Shown: positions 43,747 through 52,532, counted from the first letter of the stretch. The stretch: 64,000 nt of DNA from Bradyrhizobium commune (GCF_015624505.1 NZ_CP061379.1:4216001-4280000), one strand, 5' to 3'. Notes: generated by a model from the sequence alone, not told the origin. A program made the numbers and translations.

Positions 43747-44016
43747 ATGATCCGGCACCTTACACGTCTCCTCCTCGCCCTCACTGTTCCTGCGCTTCTG
43801 CTCGGGGCCGGCAGCGCCAACGCCGACGGCTTCTGCGGCACCGGCTGCCACGCCACCATTTTCGGCGCCTGCGTGGCCGACGGCTGGGGCACGGGCGCAC
43901 GCGTCTGGAATGAATGCCCGGCGACGTCGCGCGCACGCCCGCCTTGCGGCGGCCGGGACTATGTCTGGAGCGCGCGCAAGAAAGCGTGCTTCCCGAGAGC
44001 GAGCGACTGGAGCTGA
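43747..44016 (+). CDS. Small secreted Cys-rich protein
   Basis: 89 residues; GAAGGAG precedes the ATG. Signal peptide ends near ANAD (residue 27). The mature part has six Cys (FCGTGCHATIFGACV, NECPATS, PPCGGRDYV, KACFP) fit for three disulfides, a layout seen in small secreted scaffold or defence proteins. No known family recognised. A stand-alone gene with no clear operon. Confidence 0.65.
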   Translation: MIRHLTRLLLALTVPALLLGAGSANADGFCGTGCHATIFGACVADGWGTGARVWNECPATSRARPPCGGRDYVWSARKKACFPRASDWS

Positions 44017-44181
44017 CGGCCCGGCTGCGCGGCTGGGGTCGAAAAGGCCGCCCAAGGCATCGCCGAGCGATTGCGACGCGCGTGTGAACGCGAGGGCGCC
44101 GGACCGGGCTGGCGGCCGCTGTGAAATTCGTCCTAAGCTGGCCGAGTGAGGAAGACGTTACCGGGCAACGAGGGGGGTCCC

Positions 44182-44427
44182 ATGTCGAAGAAGCCGTCAG
44201 TCGATCACGACTACCATCCGAAAAAAGATCGCCTCGAGATCACGATCAAGCATTACGCCCTGAAGAAAAAGTCGGATCGGGAATCCCTGATCAAGCACAT
44301 CCTTGGCAGGCTCGAGAAGGCGCCGGCACTGGCGAAGGCGACCGTGAAGAAAGCAAAGAAGGCGAAGCGCGGCAGCTTACCGAAATCCCCGATCAAGGCA
44401 TCGAAGCTGGTCGAGGTCGGCGACTGA
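44182..44427 (+). CDS. Small basic protein (81 aa)
   Basis: 81 residues from the ATG at 44182, preceded by GAGGGGGG. A helical basic middle (KKDRLEITIKHYALKKKSDR, SLIKHILGRLEKA) and a Lys/Ala-rich tail (KKAKKAKRGSL) resemble histone-like or nucleic-acid-binding tails, but no domain is recognised. The protein is probably cytosolic. Function unknown. Confidence 0.6.
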   Translation: MSKKPSVDHDYHPKKDRLEITIKHYALKKKSDRESLIKHILGRLEKAPALAKATVKKAKKAKRGSLPKSPIKASKLVEVGD

Positions 44428-44455
44428 CTGTAGCAACCACCGGGACGCGGGCGAT

Positions 44456-45376
44456 CTAGCGCTGCCGCTGCGCCAGATAGAACCCGCACAGCACCGTCAC
44501 GAGGCCCGCGGCCTGCAATCCCGTCGGCTGCTCGCCGAGCAGCAGCCAGGCAGTAAGCAGCGTCAGCGCCGGCACGATCGCGGGGAATACGGCCGCGCGC
44601 GCAACGCCGAGGCGCTGCACCGAGACAGCGAAGAGATAGAGCGCGGCGGGGCCCGCGAGCACGCCCTGCGCCAGTGCCTGGATCGCGTTCTCGCTAAGGC
44701 CGATCGCCGCGATGCGCGCCAGGCCGCCGGTTGCGAAATAGATCGGCATCAGCAGCAGCGACAGCACGTTGATGACGAGCGCGGCCGACACGGCGGAGAC
44801 GCGCCAGTGGCGCAGCAGCGCGCCGAAGCCTGCGAACATGAAGCCGGTGAGGACGAAGATCAGGTCGCCCTGCACACCGTCGGCCCCGATATGGCCAATT
44901 GATTCCACGCCGATGACGCAAAGCCCGCCGACGATGACGAGCGCGCCGGCGAACCGCGAGAGCGAGATGTGCTCTTTGAGGAACACCGCCGCAAGCAGCA
45001 GGCCGCCGAGCGTCGCAGAGGACGGCTGGATCACGCTGCCGTGGCCGAGCGGCACGAACAGGAAACCGGTGTAGGAGATCAGCGACATCACGGGGCCGCC
45101 GAGCACCATCAGCGCAAGGCCCCTGCCCCAGCCGATGCCGCAGAGATCCGAGACACCGGCGCGCAGCACCAGCGGCAGGAAGGCGATGCCGGACCAGACA
45201 TAGCGATGCACGAGCAGATCGACCGGCGTGAAGCCGACCTTCAGCCCGTGCCGCGTGCCGGCAAAGCCCAGCGCCCAGAACAGCGCAGCCGACAGGCCGC
45301 AGACGACGCCAAGGAGCGCCGGCGCAGCATCGTGCTTTTGAGTGAGAGCGTCAGCGCCGCTCGTTCGCTGATCCAT
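44456..45376 (-). CDS. EamA-family (DMT) transporter
   Basis: 306 residues with ten predicted spans in two EamA repeats (about 22-155 and 165-300; VVCGLSAALFWALGFAGTRH opens the first). Substrate unknown; many relatives export amino acids or nucleotides. The ATG at 45376 was chosen over a TTG two codons upstream. It is a different subgroup from the transporter at 30581, with little shared sequence. Confidence 0.85.
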   Translation of the reverse strand: MDQRTSGADALTQKHDAAPALLGVVCGLSAALFWALGFAGTRHGLKVGFTPVDLLVHRYVWSGIAFLPLVLRAGVSDLCGIGWGRGLALMVLGGPVMSLISYTGFLFVPLGHGSVIQPSSATLGGLLLAAVFLKEHISLSRFAGALVIVGGLCVIGVESIGHIGADGVQGDLIFVLTGFMFAGFGALLRHWRVSAVSAALVINVLSLLLMPIYFATGGLARIAAIGLSENAIQALAQGVLAGPAALYLFAVSVQRLGVARAAVFPAIVPALTLLTAWLLLGEQPTGLQAAGLVTVLCGFYLAQRQR

Positions 45377-45466
45377 GGGCAAGCGTTACGCCCGCGCGCG
45401 CTGCGGCTCAACCCTTGCGGCTGCAAGGCTGGCACGCGGCAACGGATGCGGATGACGCGAGACCGC

Positions 45467-45613
45467 TCAGAAAAACCCCGGGCTCAGATCGAGTCCATAG
45501 GTCAGGCTCAGCACGAACACGAACAATGCGGCTGCGGCGAACAACGCCATATGCCTGAGGATGAACGCGCGCGGCGATGTGGTCGCAATGACGGCTTTCT
45601 GCGCAACAGGCAT
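45467..45613 (-). CDS. Small single-span membrane protein (48 aa)
   Basis: 48 residues starting at the ATG at 45613, with TGGAGG at ideal distance on the coding strand. A short basic N-terminus (AQKAVIATTSPRAFILRHM) leads into one membrane span (about 23-40, ALFAAAALFVFVLSLTYGL) and a six-residue tail. Too small for a family call; such micro-proteins often regulate transporters or sensors. Confidence 0.6.
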   Translation of the reverse strand: MPVAQKAVIATTSPRAFILRHMALFAAAALFVFVLSLTYGLDLSPGFF

Positions 45614-46076
45614 GACGCCTCCAGTATGAAAATCAATTCTTGGCCGCCCAATATGCGGCGGCCGCATCAAGCACCGGGATCCGCAAAGCAACTATTAAGA
45701 AGATCACACTCGTTTTGAACGGCCGTACATGATCGGCCCGTCGCGGCGAAATTTTTGCCGCGAGCGTCTCAATCAGCGCATTGATTCACGCGCGGAGCTG
45801 ACAACTCCGATCGTAAACCAGCCCCTTCGGTATTTCGGATTTATGGTATCGACAACGGCAAGAAACCCGGCGTGCACGGCCGGGGCGGATCCTTGCCTGT
45901 GTTTCCCGCCTGCCGGCTACCGGGAACCCGCGTTGCATTCGGGCAACACTCCCCTGAAAAGCCCCTTTTTAGACATTTACGCCATTGCACCGCCACATCC
46001 TCCTCCGAACAATTGACGCGCCGCGTGCTTGGCTGTGCAAACTTGGTTCGCCCACGAACCCTTGGAGGCAGGGATC
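45614..46076. other. 463-bp gap with a strong hairpin
   Basis: No gene is seen. TCGCGGC (45741-45747) and GCCGCGA (45757-45763) pair around an AT-rich loop that itself extends the stem (one bulged G). This hairpin carries no T-tract after it but is the only clear structure. The right end of the gap holds the ribosome-binding site TTGGAGGCAGGG of the next gene. Confidence 0.45.
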
Positions 46077-47393
46077 ATGAATGATCGGCGGTCTCTTCTT
46101 GTGGCGGTCTCATGCCCCTCGGCCGTGATGGTCGGCTGGCTGGCGCTCTCTTTGTCGGCCTATGCGCCGGCCCTGATCGAGAACAGCGGCGCCAATGCGG
46201 CCGCTGTCTCGCGCGCGAAAGATCTCACCCGGCTTGAGCTTGCCGATATCCCGCGTGCCGCGACCATCGATGATGGCATCGCGCTGACCGCCGAGATCGC
46301 GGCTGCTGCTGCGGCGACACCGAGCGTGGCGAGCGTTGAGCCGGCCGCGACCGAACCACCCGCTCCCGTCATCCAGCTCGCCTCGGCCGATCCGACGGAT
46401 ATGCTGCCGCCGGCTGCGCCCGCGCCTCAGATCTCGCCCGTGCCCGCTCCCATCGCCAGCGAACCCGCTCCTGTCACGAGCGAAGCTGCGCCCGCAGCCG
46501 GGCCCACGATAAAACTCGCATCTGCCGATCCCGGCGACGTCGTGCCGGAGGAAACGCTCTCGCCCGCGACGATCGCGACCGGCCCCGTTGCCGAGAGCAA
46601 GGCGTCGCCGTCCGCCGACACCGTCGCCGTGCTCGACGAATGCTACGTCATGGATGCCTGCATCGACCGCTATCTCTGGGCGCTCTATCAGCGCACACCG
46701 AAGGAAGACTCGATCAAGGTCGAGGACCGTCGCGCCGTCACCGTCAAGCGCAAGGGCAAGATGGTCACGGTGATGCGCAGCTTCACCAAGCTCGTCGATG
46801 AGGATTTCGCCTGGAAGGATCCCAAGGCCGCCGAGCACGCCAACATGGCGCTGATGGACTACGTCATCGGTGGCATGGACAAGAGTTTTAAGCAGAAGCT
46901 GTTCCGGACGCTGCTCGCCGCCGAAGCCGCCGGCCTCTCGCCCGGCATCACCAGCGCGTTCCGTGACGACTATCGCCAGGAGATTGCGAGCGGCCTGAAG
47001 GCGGCCTCCAACCGCTCCTATCACGGCGGCAGTCTTCGCGGCGGCTACGGCCACGGGCTTGCGGCCGACATCGTCAGCACCAAGGGCGACAACCGCGTGC
47101 AGCGCTGGGCCTCGACGGAAGTGCTGTGGAAGTGGGTCGATGCCAACGGCAAGGCGCTCGGCATCGGCCGGCCCTATCTCGGCCACGATCCGCCGCATGT
47201 CGGCCCGGTCGACGGACCGGAATACATCTCGAAGCGTGGCGTCGCGACGGATCGCAAGGTCGCCGCCAACGTAAAGCCGAGGAAGCAGGCGGCTGCGAGC
47301 GCAAAGCCGCCAAAGGCCCAGGCCGCGCGTGAGCAGAAGAGCCCGGCAAAGCCGCAGAAATCGGCGCAGTCCGCCGCCAAGCGGGCGACCTGA
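46077..47393 (+). CDS. Secreted cell-wall protein, possible M15-like peptidase
   Basis: 438 residues with an N-terminal signal-anchor (10-28), a long Ala/Pro/Ser-rich linker (30-180), a globular domain (about 185-395) and a Lys/Ala-rich tail. The domain ends in GYGHGLAADIVS and GHDPPHVGP (His326, Asp331, His374), which recall the zinc ligands of D,D-carboxypeptidases of family M15. However, in the usual order HxxGxAxD the first His would be residue 324, which is Tyr here; the His sits two residues later. Zinc binding is thus unproven. Alternatively it is an extensin-like wall protein. The ATG at 46077 follows GGAGGCAGGG. Confidence 0.6.
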   Translation: MNDRRSLLVAVSCPSAVMVGWLALSLSAYAPALIENSGANAAAVSRAKDLTRLELADIPRAATIDDGIALTAEIAAAAAATPSVASVEPAATEPPAPVIQLASADPTDMLPPAAPAPQISPVPAPIASEPAPVTSEAAPAAGPTIKLASADPGDVVPEETLSPATIATGPVAESKASPSADTVAVLDECYVMDACIDRYLWALYQRTPKEDSIKVEDRRAVTVKRKGKMVTVMRSFTKLVDEDFAWKDPKAAEHANMALMDYVIGGMDKSFKQKLFRTLLAAEAAGLSPGITSAFRDDYRQEIASGLKAASNRSYHGGSLRGGYGHGLAADIVSTKGDNRVQRWASTEVLWKWVDANGKALGIGRPYLGHDPPHVGPVDGPEYISKRGVATDRKVAANVKPRKQAAASAKPPKAQAAREQKSPAKPQKSAQSAAKRAT

Positions 47394-47397
47394 GGCG

Positions 47398-48210
47398 TTA
47401 GGAGTTAGGCGTCGGCAGCGGCACAAGCCGCATCTCGCTCGCCGCCGCCTCCTGCGTGCGAACCAGCACGGCAAAGATGGTCTCGACCGCAAGGCGCACG
47501 GCCGCTTCGGTCGCCGTTCCCTTGGCCAGATGCGCCGCGATCAGGCCGGCCAGGAGATCGCCGGTGCCATAGGGACGGATCGGGAGAAGCGGCGTCGCAA
47601 AGCGCGACAATCGCCCGTCGGCGCACAAGACCGTCTCCACCTGTCCCTCCGGCGTGTCCGCAAGGGTGCAGCCGGTCGCAACGATATCGATACGGCGCTG
47701 CCCCGCAATCGCAGCGGCGGCGGAGCGCAAGGCGTCGGGATCCACGACAGTCACGCCGGAGAGCAGCTCGAGCTCGAACTGGTTCGGCGTGATCATGCTC
47801 GCGGCCGGCAGCAGGCGATGCCGCACCACGTCCAGAATGCCGTCAGCGACATAGACCCGGCCGTCGTCCCCGATCACGGGATCGCAGAGATAGACGAGCT
47901 TCGCGTTCCGCGAGCGCGCCCGCTCGACGAAATCGGCGACGACGCCGGCGTTGCCGGGCGAACCGAGATAGCCAGTGACGAGGACTGTGGCCTCATCGAT
48001 GAGACCGCGCTCCTCGACGCCCGTCAAGAGATCGGCGACGAGTTCGGCATCGAGCACGCGTCCGCGCATGCTGGGATAGCGCGGATGGTTGGACAGCAGC
48101 GTTGTCGGCACTGCGGCGACGTTCACGCCCGCCGCCTGGATGGCAGGAACGGCCGCGCTGTTGCCGACATGGCCGTGGACCACCTGGCTTTGAATGGAGA
48201 TGACGAGCAT
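47398..48210 (-). CDS. pdxY: Pyridoxal kinase
   Basis: 270 residues, ribokinase-like fold. Phosphorylates pyridoxal to pyridoxal 5'-phosphate in the vitamin B6 salvage pathway. Seen: VISIQSQVVHGHVGNSAA at the start, ATVLVTGYLGSPGNAG, CDPVIGDDGRVYV, and the catalytic GTGDLLAGL with the base Asp near 220. The ATG at 48210 was chosen; it converges on the previous gene with a 4-bp gap. PdxY and PdxK differ little, so the symbol is the likely, not proven, choice. Confidence 0.9.
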   Translation of the reverse strand: MLVISIQSQVVHGHVGNSAAVPAIQAAGVNVAAVPTTLLSNHPRYPSMRGRVLDAELVADLLTGVEERGLIDEATVLVTGYLGSPGNAGVVADFVERARSRNAKLVYLCDPVIGDDGRVYVADGILDVVRHRLLPAASMITPNQFELELLSGVTVVDPDALRSAAAAIAGQRRIDIVATGCTLADTPEGQVETVLCADGRLSRFATPLLPIRPYGTGDLLAGLIAAHLAKGTATEAAVRLAVETIFAVLVRTQEAAASEMRLVPLPTPNS

Positions 48211-48226
48211 GCAGACGTCCGTAGGA

Positions 48227-48892
48227 TTAATCGTCGGACGACGCAAGGGTAGCCCGGACCTCATACCCGAGCCCGGGCCGTAGCGCCCGCATCCTCCGCG
48301 CCAGCCGCCGGTGTCCGCTCTCCTCCGATCGCGCCAGCTGGTCGGCGATTGCGACATGGTCGGCGTCGCTCTTGTGCTGGTTCAGCTTGGCCTGCCCCTC
48401 GACGGCATCGACCACCAGGTCGATGACGCGGATCGCGGCCAGCATGCTCTCGCGCTTGCCGGGCTCCATCTGCGCGAGATCCCAGGGCTGCTTCCGCAGC
48501 CTCGCTTCGGAAACCGCGAGGAGCGCATCGCCATGGCCGCGGTTCTCACCCGATCCGCGCAGATGCGCCACGCCGGACAGGTGCACGGCCTCGTAGAGCC
48601 AGGTCGAGACGTTGTCAGACGAGGCGTACCAGTCGTTGGAGATGTAGGCATCGTCGCCCGGGACGATCAGCAGAAAACGCCTGTTCCCGTCGGCAAGCTC
48701 GACCAGCGGATTCTTGGCCGTGAAATGGATCTGCACGATCGTTGTGCCATCGCGCTGATCAAGCACGAATGGCACGTGCGAGGCGCGCGGGCCATTCGCA
48801 TCGGCCGCCACGATCATGCCGAAGCCTCGCCGGCCTGCGAATTCCAGCGCGCGCTGCTGCTCGATGTGGAACTGGGGACGAAGAACATGCAT
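48227..48892 (-). CDS. FMN-binding PaiB-family protein
   Basis: 221 residues of the PaiB family: MHVLRPQFHIEQQRALEFAG, VPFVLDQRDGTTIVQIHFTAKNPL, WYASSDNVSTWLYEAVHLSG and a C-terminal helix. The Bacillus founder represses sporulation and protease genes; alphaproteobacterial copies are named FMN-binding negative transcriptional regulators, but a flavin-dependent enzyme role is also possible. The split-barrel FMN site is visible. It sits 16 bp upstream of pdxY on the same strand and may be transcribed with it; a shared link is pyridoxal-phosphate and flavin use (inference). Confidence 0.88.
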   Translation of the reverse strand: MHVLRPQFHIEQQRALEFAGRRGFGMIVAADANGPRASHVPFVLDQRDGTTIVQIHFTAKNPLVELADGNRRFLLIVPGDDAYISNDWYASSDNVSTWLYEAVHLSGVAHLRGSGENRGHGDALLAVSEARLRKQPWDLAQMEPGKRESMLAAIRVIDLVVDAVEGQAKLNQHKSDADHVAIADQLARSEESGHRRLARRMRALRPGLGYEVRATLASSDD

Positions 48893-49067
48893 GGCACGGT
48901 GCTCGATTTGCCGGACGGGGACAGGACGAGGCTAACGAGTTGTCGCGGCTTCGTCACGCCCGAGTGATATGCCCCGAAGACATGGCAAGCGCACCGAAAA
49001 GCCATGATTCGCTCGTCTAACATACCTACCGCGCGGTATCTTTCCAGCACACGATCCGAGCCGACCC

Positions 49068-49412
49068 ATGACGCCCGCCTTCAATGCCTATGCAGCGCTC
49101 GCCCTCGCCATCGTGTTCGAGGTGACGGCGTCCGCCTTCCTCCAGCAGTCGGCGCAGTTCACGCGGCCCTGGCCGACGCTGGCGATGGTGCTGTTCTATG
49201 TCGCCTCGTTCTACGCGCTGTCGGTGGCGATTCGGGTCATTCCCCTGAGCATTGCCTATGCGATCTGGGGCGGGGTCGGCATCATCCTGACCGTCACCGT
49301 CTCCTTCGTGCTGTTCCGCCAGATGCTGGATGCCGCGGCCTTCGTCGGCATCGCGCTGATCGTGTCCGGGGTCGTCGTGATCAACCTGTTCTCGGAGACC
49401 ACGGTGCATTGA
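49068..49412 (+). CDS. SMR-family multidrug efflux protein (EmrE/QacE-like)
   Basis: 114 residues in four membrane spans, the exact small-multidrug-resistance size. Glu18 in IVFEVTASAFL is the essential proton/drug-binding residue, and LSIAYAIWGGVGI in span 3 is the family signature. It exports lipophilic cations in exchange for protons. It shares one base (TGATG) with the TetR gene that follows. Confidence 0.92.
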   Translation: MTPAFNAYAALALAIVFEVTASAFLQQSAQFTRPWPTLAMVLFYVASFYALSVAIRVIPLSIAYAIWGGVGIILTVTVSFVLFRQMLDAAAFVGIALIVSGVVVINLFSETTVH

Positions 49413-49981
49413 TGCCGGCGAGCGCCTATACCCGCACCAAGCAACCGGAGCAGGTGCGGCGCGCCCTGCTCGACTGCACGGCTGCCATCGCGATGGACCA
49501 TGGTGTGTCCGGCGTCACGGTGCAGGCGGTAGCGGCGGCGGCCGGCGTCACCAAGGGCGGGCTGTTTCATCATTTCGGCAGCAAGCAGGCCCTGATCGAG
49601 GGCCTATTCGCCGACCTGCTCGCGCGCGTCGATGCCGAGATCGACGCCGCCATCGCAGCCGATCCCAAACCGCGCGGTAGTTTTACGCGCGCTTACGTCA
49701 ACGCGGTGTTCACCGGCAAGGCTTTTGGCTTTGCCTCACCCTGGGCGGCGCTGAGCATGGTCGTCGTCACCGATCCGCCGTTACGCCGGCTCTGGAACGA
49801 CTGGATGAAGGCGCGCCAGAAGCGCCACCGCGCAACTGACGGAACGCCCGATCTGCAAGTCGTGCGCCTTGCCGCCGATGGCGCCTGGCTGTCCTACGTC
49901 ACGACGGGACAGACCCGGATGAGCGCCGACCTGCGCGCCGTGCACGATCGCCTGATTGCGCAGACCCATCGGCGCGCATAG
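49412..49981 (+). CDS. TetR-family transcriptional regulator
   Basis: 189 residues. The DNA-binding helix-turn-helix lies at about 30-60 (VTVQAVAAAAGVTKGGLFHHFGSKQALIEGLF); the rest is a ligand-binding helical bundle. The gene is co-transcribed with the SMR pump it follows and probably represses it until a drug-like ligand binds. The gene order (pump first, regulator second) on one strand implies autoregulation of a single transcript. Confidence 0.9.
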   Translation: MPASAYTRTKQPEQVRRALLDCTAAIAMDHGVSGVTVQAVAAAAGVTKGGLFHHFGSKQALIEGLFADLLARVDAEIDAAIAADPKPRGSFTRAYVNAVFTGKAFGFASPWAALSMVVVTDPPLRRLWNDWMKARQKRHRATDGTPDLQVVRLAADGAWLSYVTTGQTRMSADLRAVHDRLIAQTHRRA

Positions 49982-49993
49982 CCGAGATCTGCA

Positions 49994-50359
49994 CTACTGA
50001 CTTTGCACGGGCTTGGGTGGACGCGGCTTGGATTTCGCCGACTTAGGACCAGGCTTCGTCGCAGCGCCCGGCGGCGGCGTATCGACCGACACCAGATAGG
50101 CCGCGAGGGCCTTGGCGGTGTCGGAGCCGGTCGAATAATGGTCCTGGAGGAACCAGGACAGCGTGAGGATGTAGCGCCCCTTCGCGAGCCCCCGCGGGCT
50201 GCGATGGCAGGCCGAGCACCCGTCGGCGAACAGCTTTTCGGGCGGTTTACCGGCGTCGAGATTTTGCGCGGACGCGACCGTCGCCGTCAGCGCGGCACCA
50301 GCAGCAAGAATCATCAGAGGCGCGATGACCTCGCGCCCCGGCCGGAATAGCGATGTCAA
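49994..50359 (-). CDS. Secreted c-type cytochrome with Pro/Lys-rich tail
   Basis: 121 residues from a TTG (50359) preceded by TTTGGGGGAC. Signal peptide ends at ASAQ (residue 32). One haem-c site, CSACH at 48-52; the axial ligand may be a later Met or His (HYSTG region has none obvious, LSWFLQDHY has His). The last 30 residues are Pro/Lys-rich. It is a short class I-like domain of uncertain electron partner. Confidence 0.78.
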   Translation of the reverse strand: MTSLFRPGREVIAPLMILAAGAALTATVASAQNLDAGKPPEKLFADGCSACHRSPRGLAKGRYILTLSWFLQDHYSTGSDTAKALAAYLVSVDTPPPGAATKPGPKSAKSKPRPPKPVQSQ

Positions 50360-50387
50360 TGTCGTCCCCCAAACCCCGTATTGCGGC

Positions 50388-50567
50388 TCACGCCGCCAGC
50401 AACTGATCGAACTCCGGCGGCGCGTAGGCCTTGCCGTCCTGATCGGTGATGACGACCTGCCACCCCTCGCTCGCCCAGACCTTTGCTTTCGCTACGATGA
50501 GCAACCGGCTCTCGCGGGCGAAACTGTACTTCTCATTGTCGCGTTCTGCGATCATTTTGTAGGCCAA
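50388..50567 (-). CDS. Small conserved hypothetical protein (59 aa)
   Basis: 59 residues from a TTG (50567) that follows AGGGGAT; an ATG 12 bp downstream is an alternative start. Sequence AYKMIAERDNEKYSFARESR, LIVAKAKVWASEGWQVVITD and a short tail are of a type I recall from Bradyrhizobium small proteins. Mixed alpha/beta, cytosolic. Function unknown. Confidence 0.6.
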   Translation of the reverse strand: MAYKMIAERDNEKYSFARESRLLIVAKAKVWASEGWQVVITDQDGKAYAPPEFDQLLAA

Positions 50568-50713
50568 ATGCGCATCCCCTGGCGTTGCCCTGCACCCGTT
50601 CTCGTGGTGGCAGCGGGCTTTGGCGGCAATTCGCCGGGAGCGTGGCAATTTGGTGCCGTCCACGTCATCATTGTGCGCCGATACCGGTTCCAGCCGAGCG
50701 ATGGAGGTTGATC

Positions 50714-50977
50714 ATGCGCAGCATCATGAATGCGATTCTGCTTGTCGGGAGCTTGTTCGCCGCCGCGCCCGTGGCCGCGCAGACCTACGATCCGCGCTAT
50801 CCCGTCTGCATCGAGGTCTACACCATCGACGGCAACACCATCGATTGCGGCTTCACCTCGATGGCGCAGTGCGCTGCGACCGCTTCCGGGCAATCGGCAC
50901 AATGCTACGCCAACCCCTATGTCATGCAAAGCCGCCAGCCGGGCCCCGGCCCATCGCCGCCGCGACGGAACCGATAG
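50714..50977 (+). CDS. Secreted DUF3551 protein
   Basis: 87 residues with a signal peptide (ends PVAAQ, residue 23) and the DUF3551 core: YDPRYPVCIEVYTIDGNTIDC, then MAQCAATASGQSAQCYANPY with four Cys. ATGGAGG precedes the ATG at 50714. DUF3551 proteins are common in Bradyrhizobium, small, periplasmic, and of unknown role. Confidence 0.85.
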   Translation: MRSIMNAILLVGSLFAAAPVAAQTYDPRYPVCIEVYTIDGNTIDCGFTSMAQCAATASGQSAQCYANPYVMQSRQPGPGPSPPRRNR

Positions 50978-50991
50978 CGCCCGCGATCCGC

Positions 50992-51270
50992 TCAGTGGAT
51001 GCGGATGACGTGCGGGCGGCCGAGATCAATCAGACCCTGGACCGCAGAGAGGCGGTCGTCGAGAGCCGAAATGGTCAGTAATAAATTATTGCGCCGTTCG
51101 TCGAGCAAACCCATCTCGGCGCCGGACAGTTTCGTGTTGGCCCGTTCCTTGTGAATGCCATCGAGGGATTTGCGCAACCCGGCGATCAAGCCGGTCAGTT
51201 GCTTGGCCTCTTTGGTCATCGAGCGCTTCGCGACATTTTGGCGGCGCGTGTCCGCCTGGCTCTGTCTCAT
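50992..51270 (-). CDS. Small coiled-coil protein (92 aa)
   Basis: 92 residues, no signal peptide. Heptad-like leucines from about 20 to 75 (KQLTGLIAGLRKSLDGIHKE, LLDERRNNLLLTISALDDR) predict a helical coiled coil; the end LIDLGRPHVIRIH looks conserved. Function unknown. It is a likely real gene from its codon bias. Confidence 0.6.
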   Translation of the reverse strand: MRQSQADTRRQNVAKRSMTKEAKQLTGLIAGLRKSLDGIHKERANTKLSGAEMGLLDERRNNLLLTISALDDRLSAVQGLIDLGRPHVIRIH

Positions 51271-51397
51271 CTTTCATCCTCCCGTGCCCCGCCTGCCCCG
51301 AGTGGATGCAGATAGATTTCCCGACAGATGTTACAATCGATGAAATCGGCCCGTAACGAACTATCTCAAATTGTAAACGCATTGCACACAGCTTAAC

Positions 51398-51426
51398 AAA
51401 AAGCCCGGCTCGATGGCCGGGCTTTT
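51398..51426 (-). terminator. Terminator after the SH3 gene
   Basis: On the minus strand GCCGGGCTTTTTG follows the stem (AAAAGCCCGGC on the left, GCCGGGCTTTT on the right). It starts 10 bp after the stop codon of the minus-strand SH3-domain gene. Confidence 0.85.
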
Positions 51427-51435
51427 CGCGGAGAG

Positions 51436-52410
51436 CTAGCGCTTTTGATGATCGCCAGGACCGCCGGCAGGTGCGCCTCCGCCGTGCGGGGCGGCGTTGA
51501 TGTGCGGCGCACCGCCACCTCCGCCCGGATGCGGCATTGCGGGCGCAGCCGCGCGCGGCGCCGGCATCTGCGCATGCGCATTCATTGGCGAACCATGGCT
51601 GACATTCGGCTGGGCTAGATGCGGCATCGTGGGCCGGGTCCCAGGTGCGGCCGATACACGCGGCGCCTCATGCACACGCGCCATGGGCTGCACGTGCGCG
51701 GCGGTGCGGCTCGCCGCACGATCGTGCATCATCCGCGCCTGAGCGTCGCGCGGGCTATGATTCTGCACATTGGCCCGTTCGTTGACGACGCGATCGTTGC
51801 GCCCGACCCGGCTCCGATCGGCGGCAACTGCGGCATCGCGCTTGGCGATCGCGGCATCGTGCCGTGCCGTCGCAGCATCGCGTCCGGAGATCGCAGCACC
51901 GCCCTTGGCGTTCGCGCCGTTGCGCTCCAATGCGATCGAAGCGTCGCGCGTCGCTGCGCGACCGATGCGGGCTGCATGCGGATCGATCGTCATCCGCGTG
52001 GCAAGGCGCTCGTGCGAGCTCCAGTAGTTATTCCAGTAAGCGTGACGCCGATACCAGGGACGCGCTTCATAGTAGCTTGACCAGTACGAGCTCAGCACGA
52101 AGGGCACGACGGGCACATCGACCTCATCGACATAGTCGGGGAGATAGACATAATGATTGCGGTAGAGATATTCGAGATATTGCGACGACACCCAGCCGCG
52201 ATCATCGGAGAAGCTCACGTCGCACCAGGCATTGCCGCGCAGGCAACCATGGATGTTGACGCGGGCGCCCTCGGGGATGCGATCGACCAGGGGAAAGCCC
52301 GAACCCGGACCGGCGCGCAGGCCGGTCGAGACGGTGACGATGCCCGGCGCGGCCAGTGCGGCCGTCGGCACAAGCAGCAATGCGGCAACTAAAGCTGTTC
52401 TCAATCTCAT
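51436..52410 (-). CDS. Secreted SH3-domain protein with His/Ala/Arg-rich tail
   Basis: 324 residues. Signal peptide 1-20 (ends LAAP). Residues about 22-75 form a bacterial SH3 domain (VSTGLRAGPGSGFPLVDRIP, GNAWCDVSFSDDRGWVSSQY), common in cell-wall proteins. A Tyr/Trp-rich segment follows, then a long low-complexity tail of Ala, Arg, His and Asp repeats and a Gly/Pro/His-rich end. AGAGGAGGAC precedes the ATG at 52410. An EcfG-type promoter (52436-52461) lies upstream, so it may be a stress-induced envelope protein. Confidence 0.85.
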   Translation of the reverse strand: MRLRTALVAALLLVPTAALAAPGIVTVSTGLRAGPGSGFPLVDRIPEGARVNIHGCLRGNAWCDVSFSDDRGWVSSQYLEYLYRNHYVYLPDYVDEVDVPVVPFVLSSYWSSYYEARPWYRRHAYWNNYWSSHERLATRMTIDPHAARIGRAATRDASIALERNGANAKGGAAISGRDAATARHDAAIAKRDAAVAADRSRVGRNDRVVNERANVQNHSPRDAQARMMHDRAASRTAAHVQPMARVHEAPRVSAAPGTRPTMPHLAQPNVSHGSPMNAHAQMPAPRAAAPAMPHPGGGGGAPHINAAPHGGGAPAGGPGDHQKR

Positions 52411-52435
52411 GGCGTAGTCCTCCTCTAAGAGGAGG

Positions 52436-52461
52436 AACGCGCGAGCGGAATAAAGCGTTCC
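52436..52461 (-). promoter_or_regulatory. EcfG-type promoter before the SH3 gene
   Basis: On the minus strand GGAAC (52461-52457), 17-base spacer, CGTT (52439-52436). The start codon at 52410 lies about 26 bp past the -10 element. Confidence 0.55.
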
Positions 52462-52532
52462 GCGCGCAAGGGTCGCATCAGCCAAAAGATCGAGAAACAC
52501 ACTGCGCGCGCAGTTCAATATTCATCCGCCAT

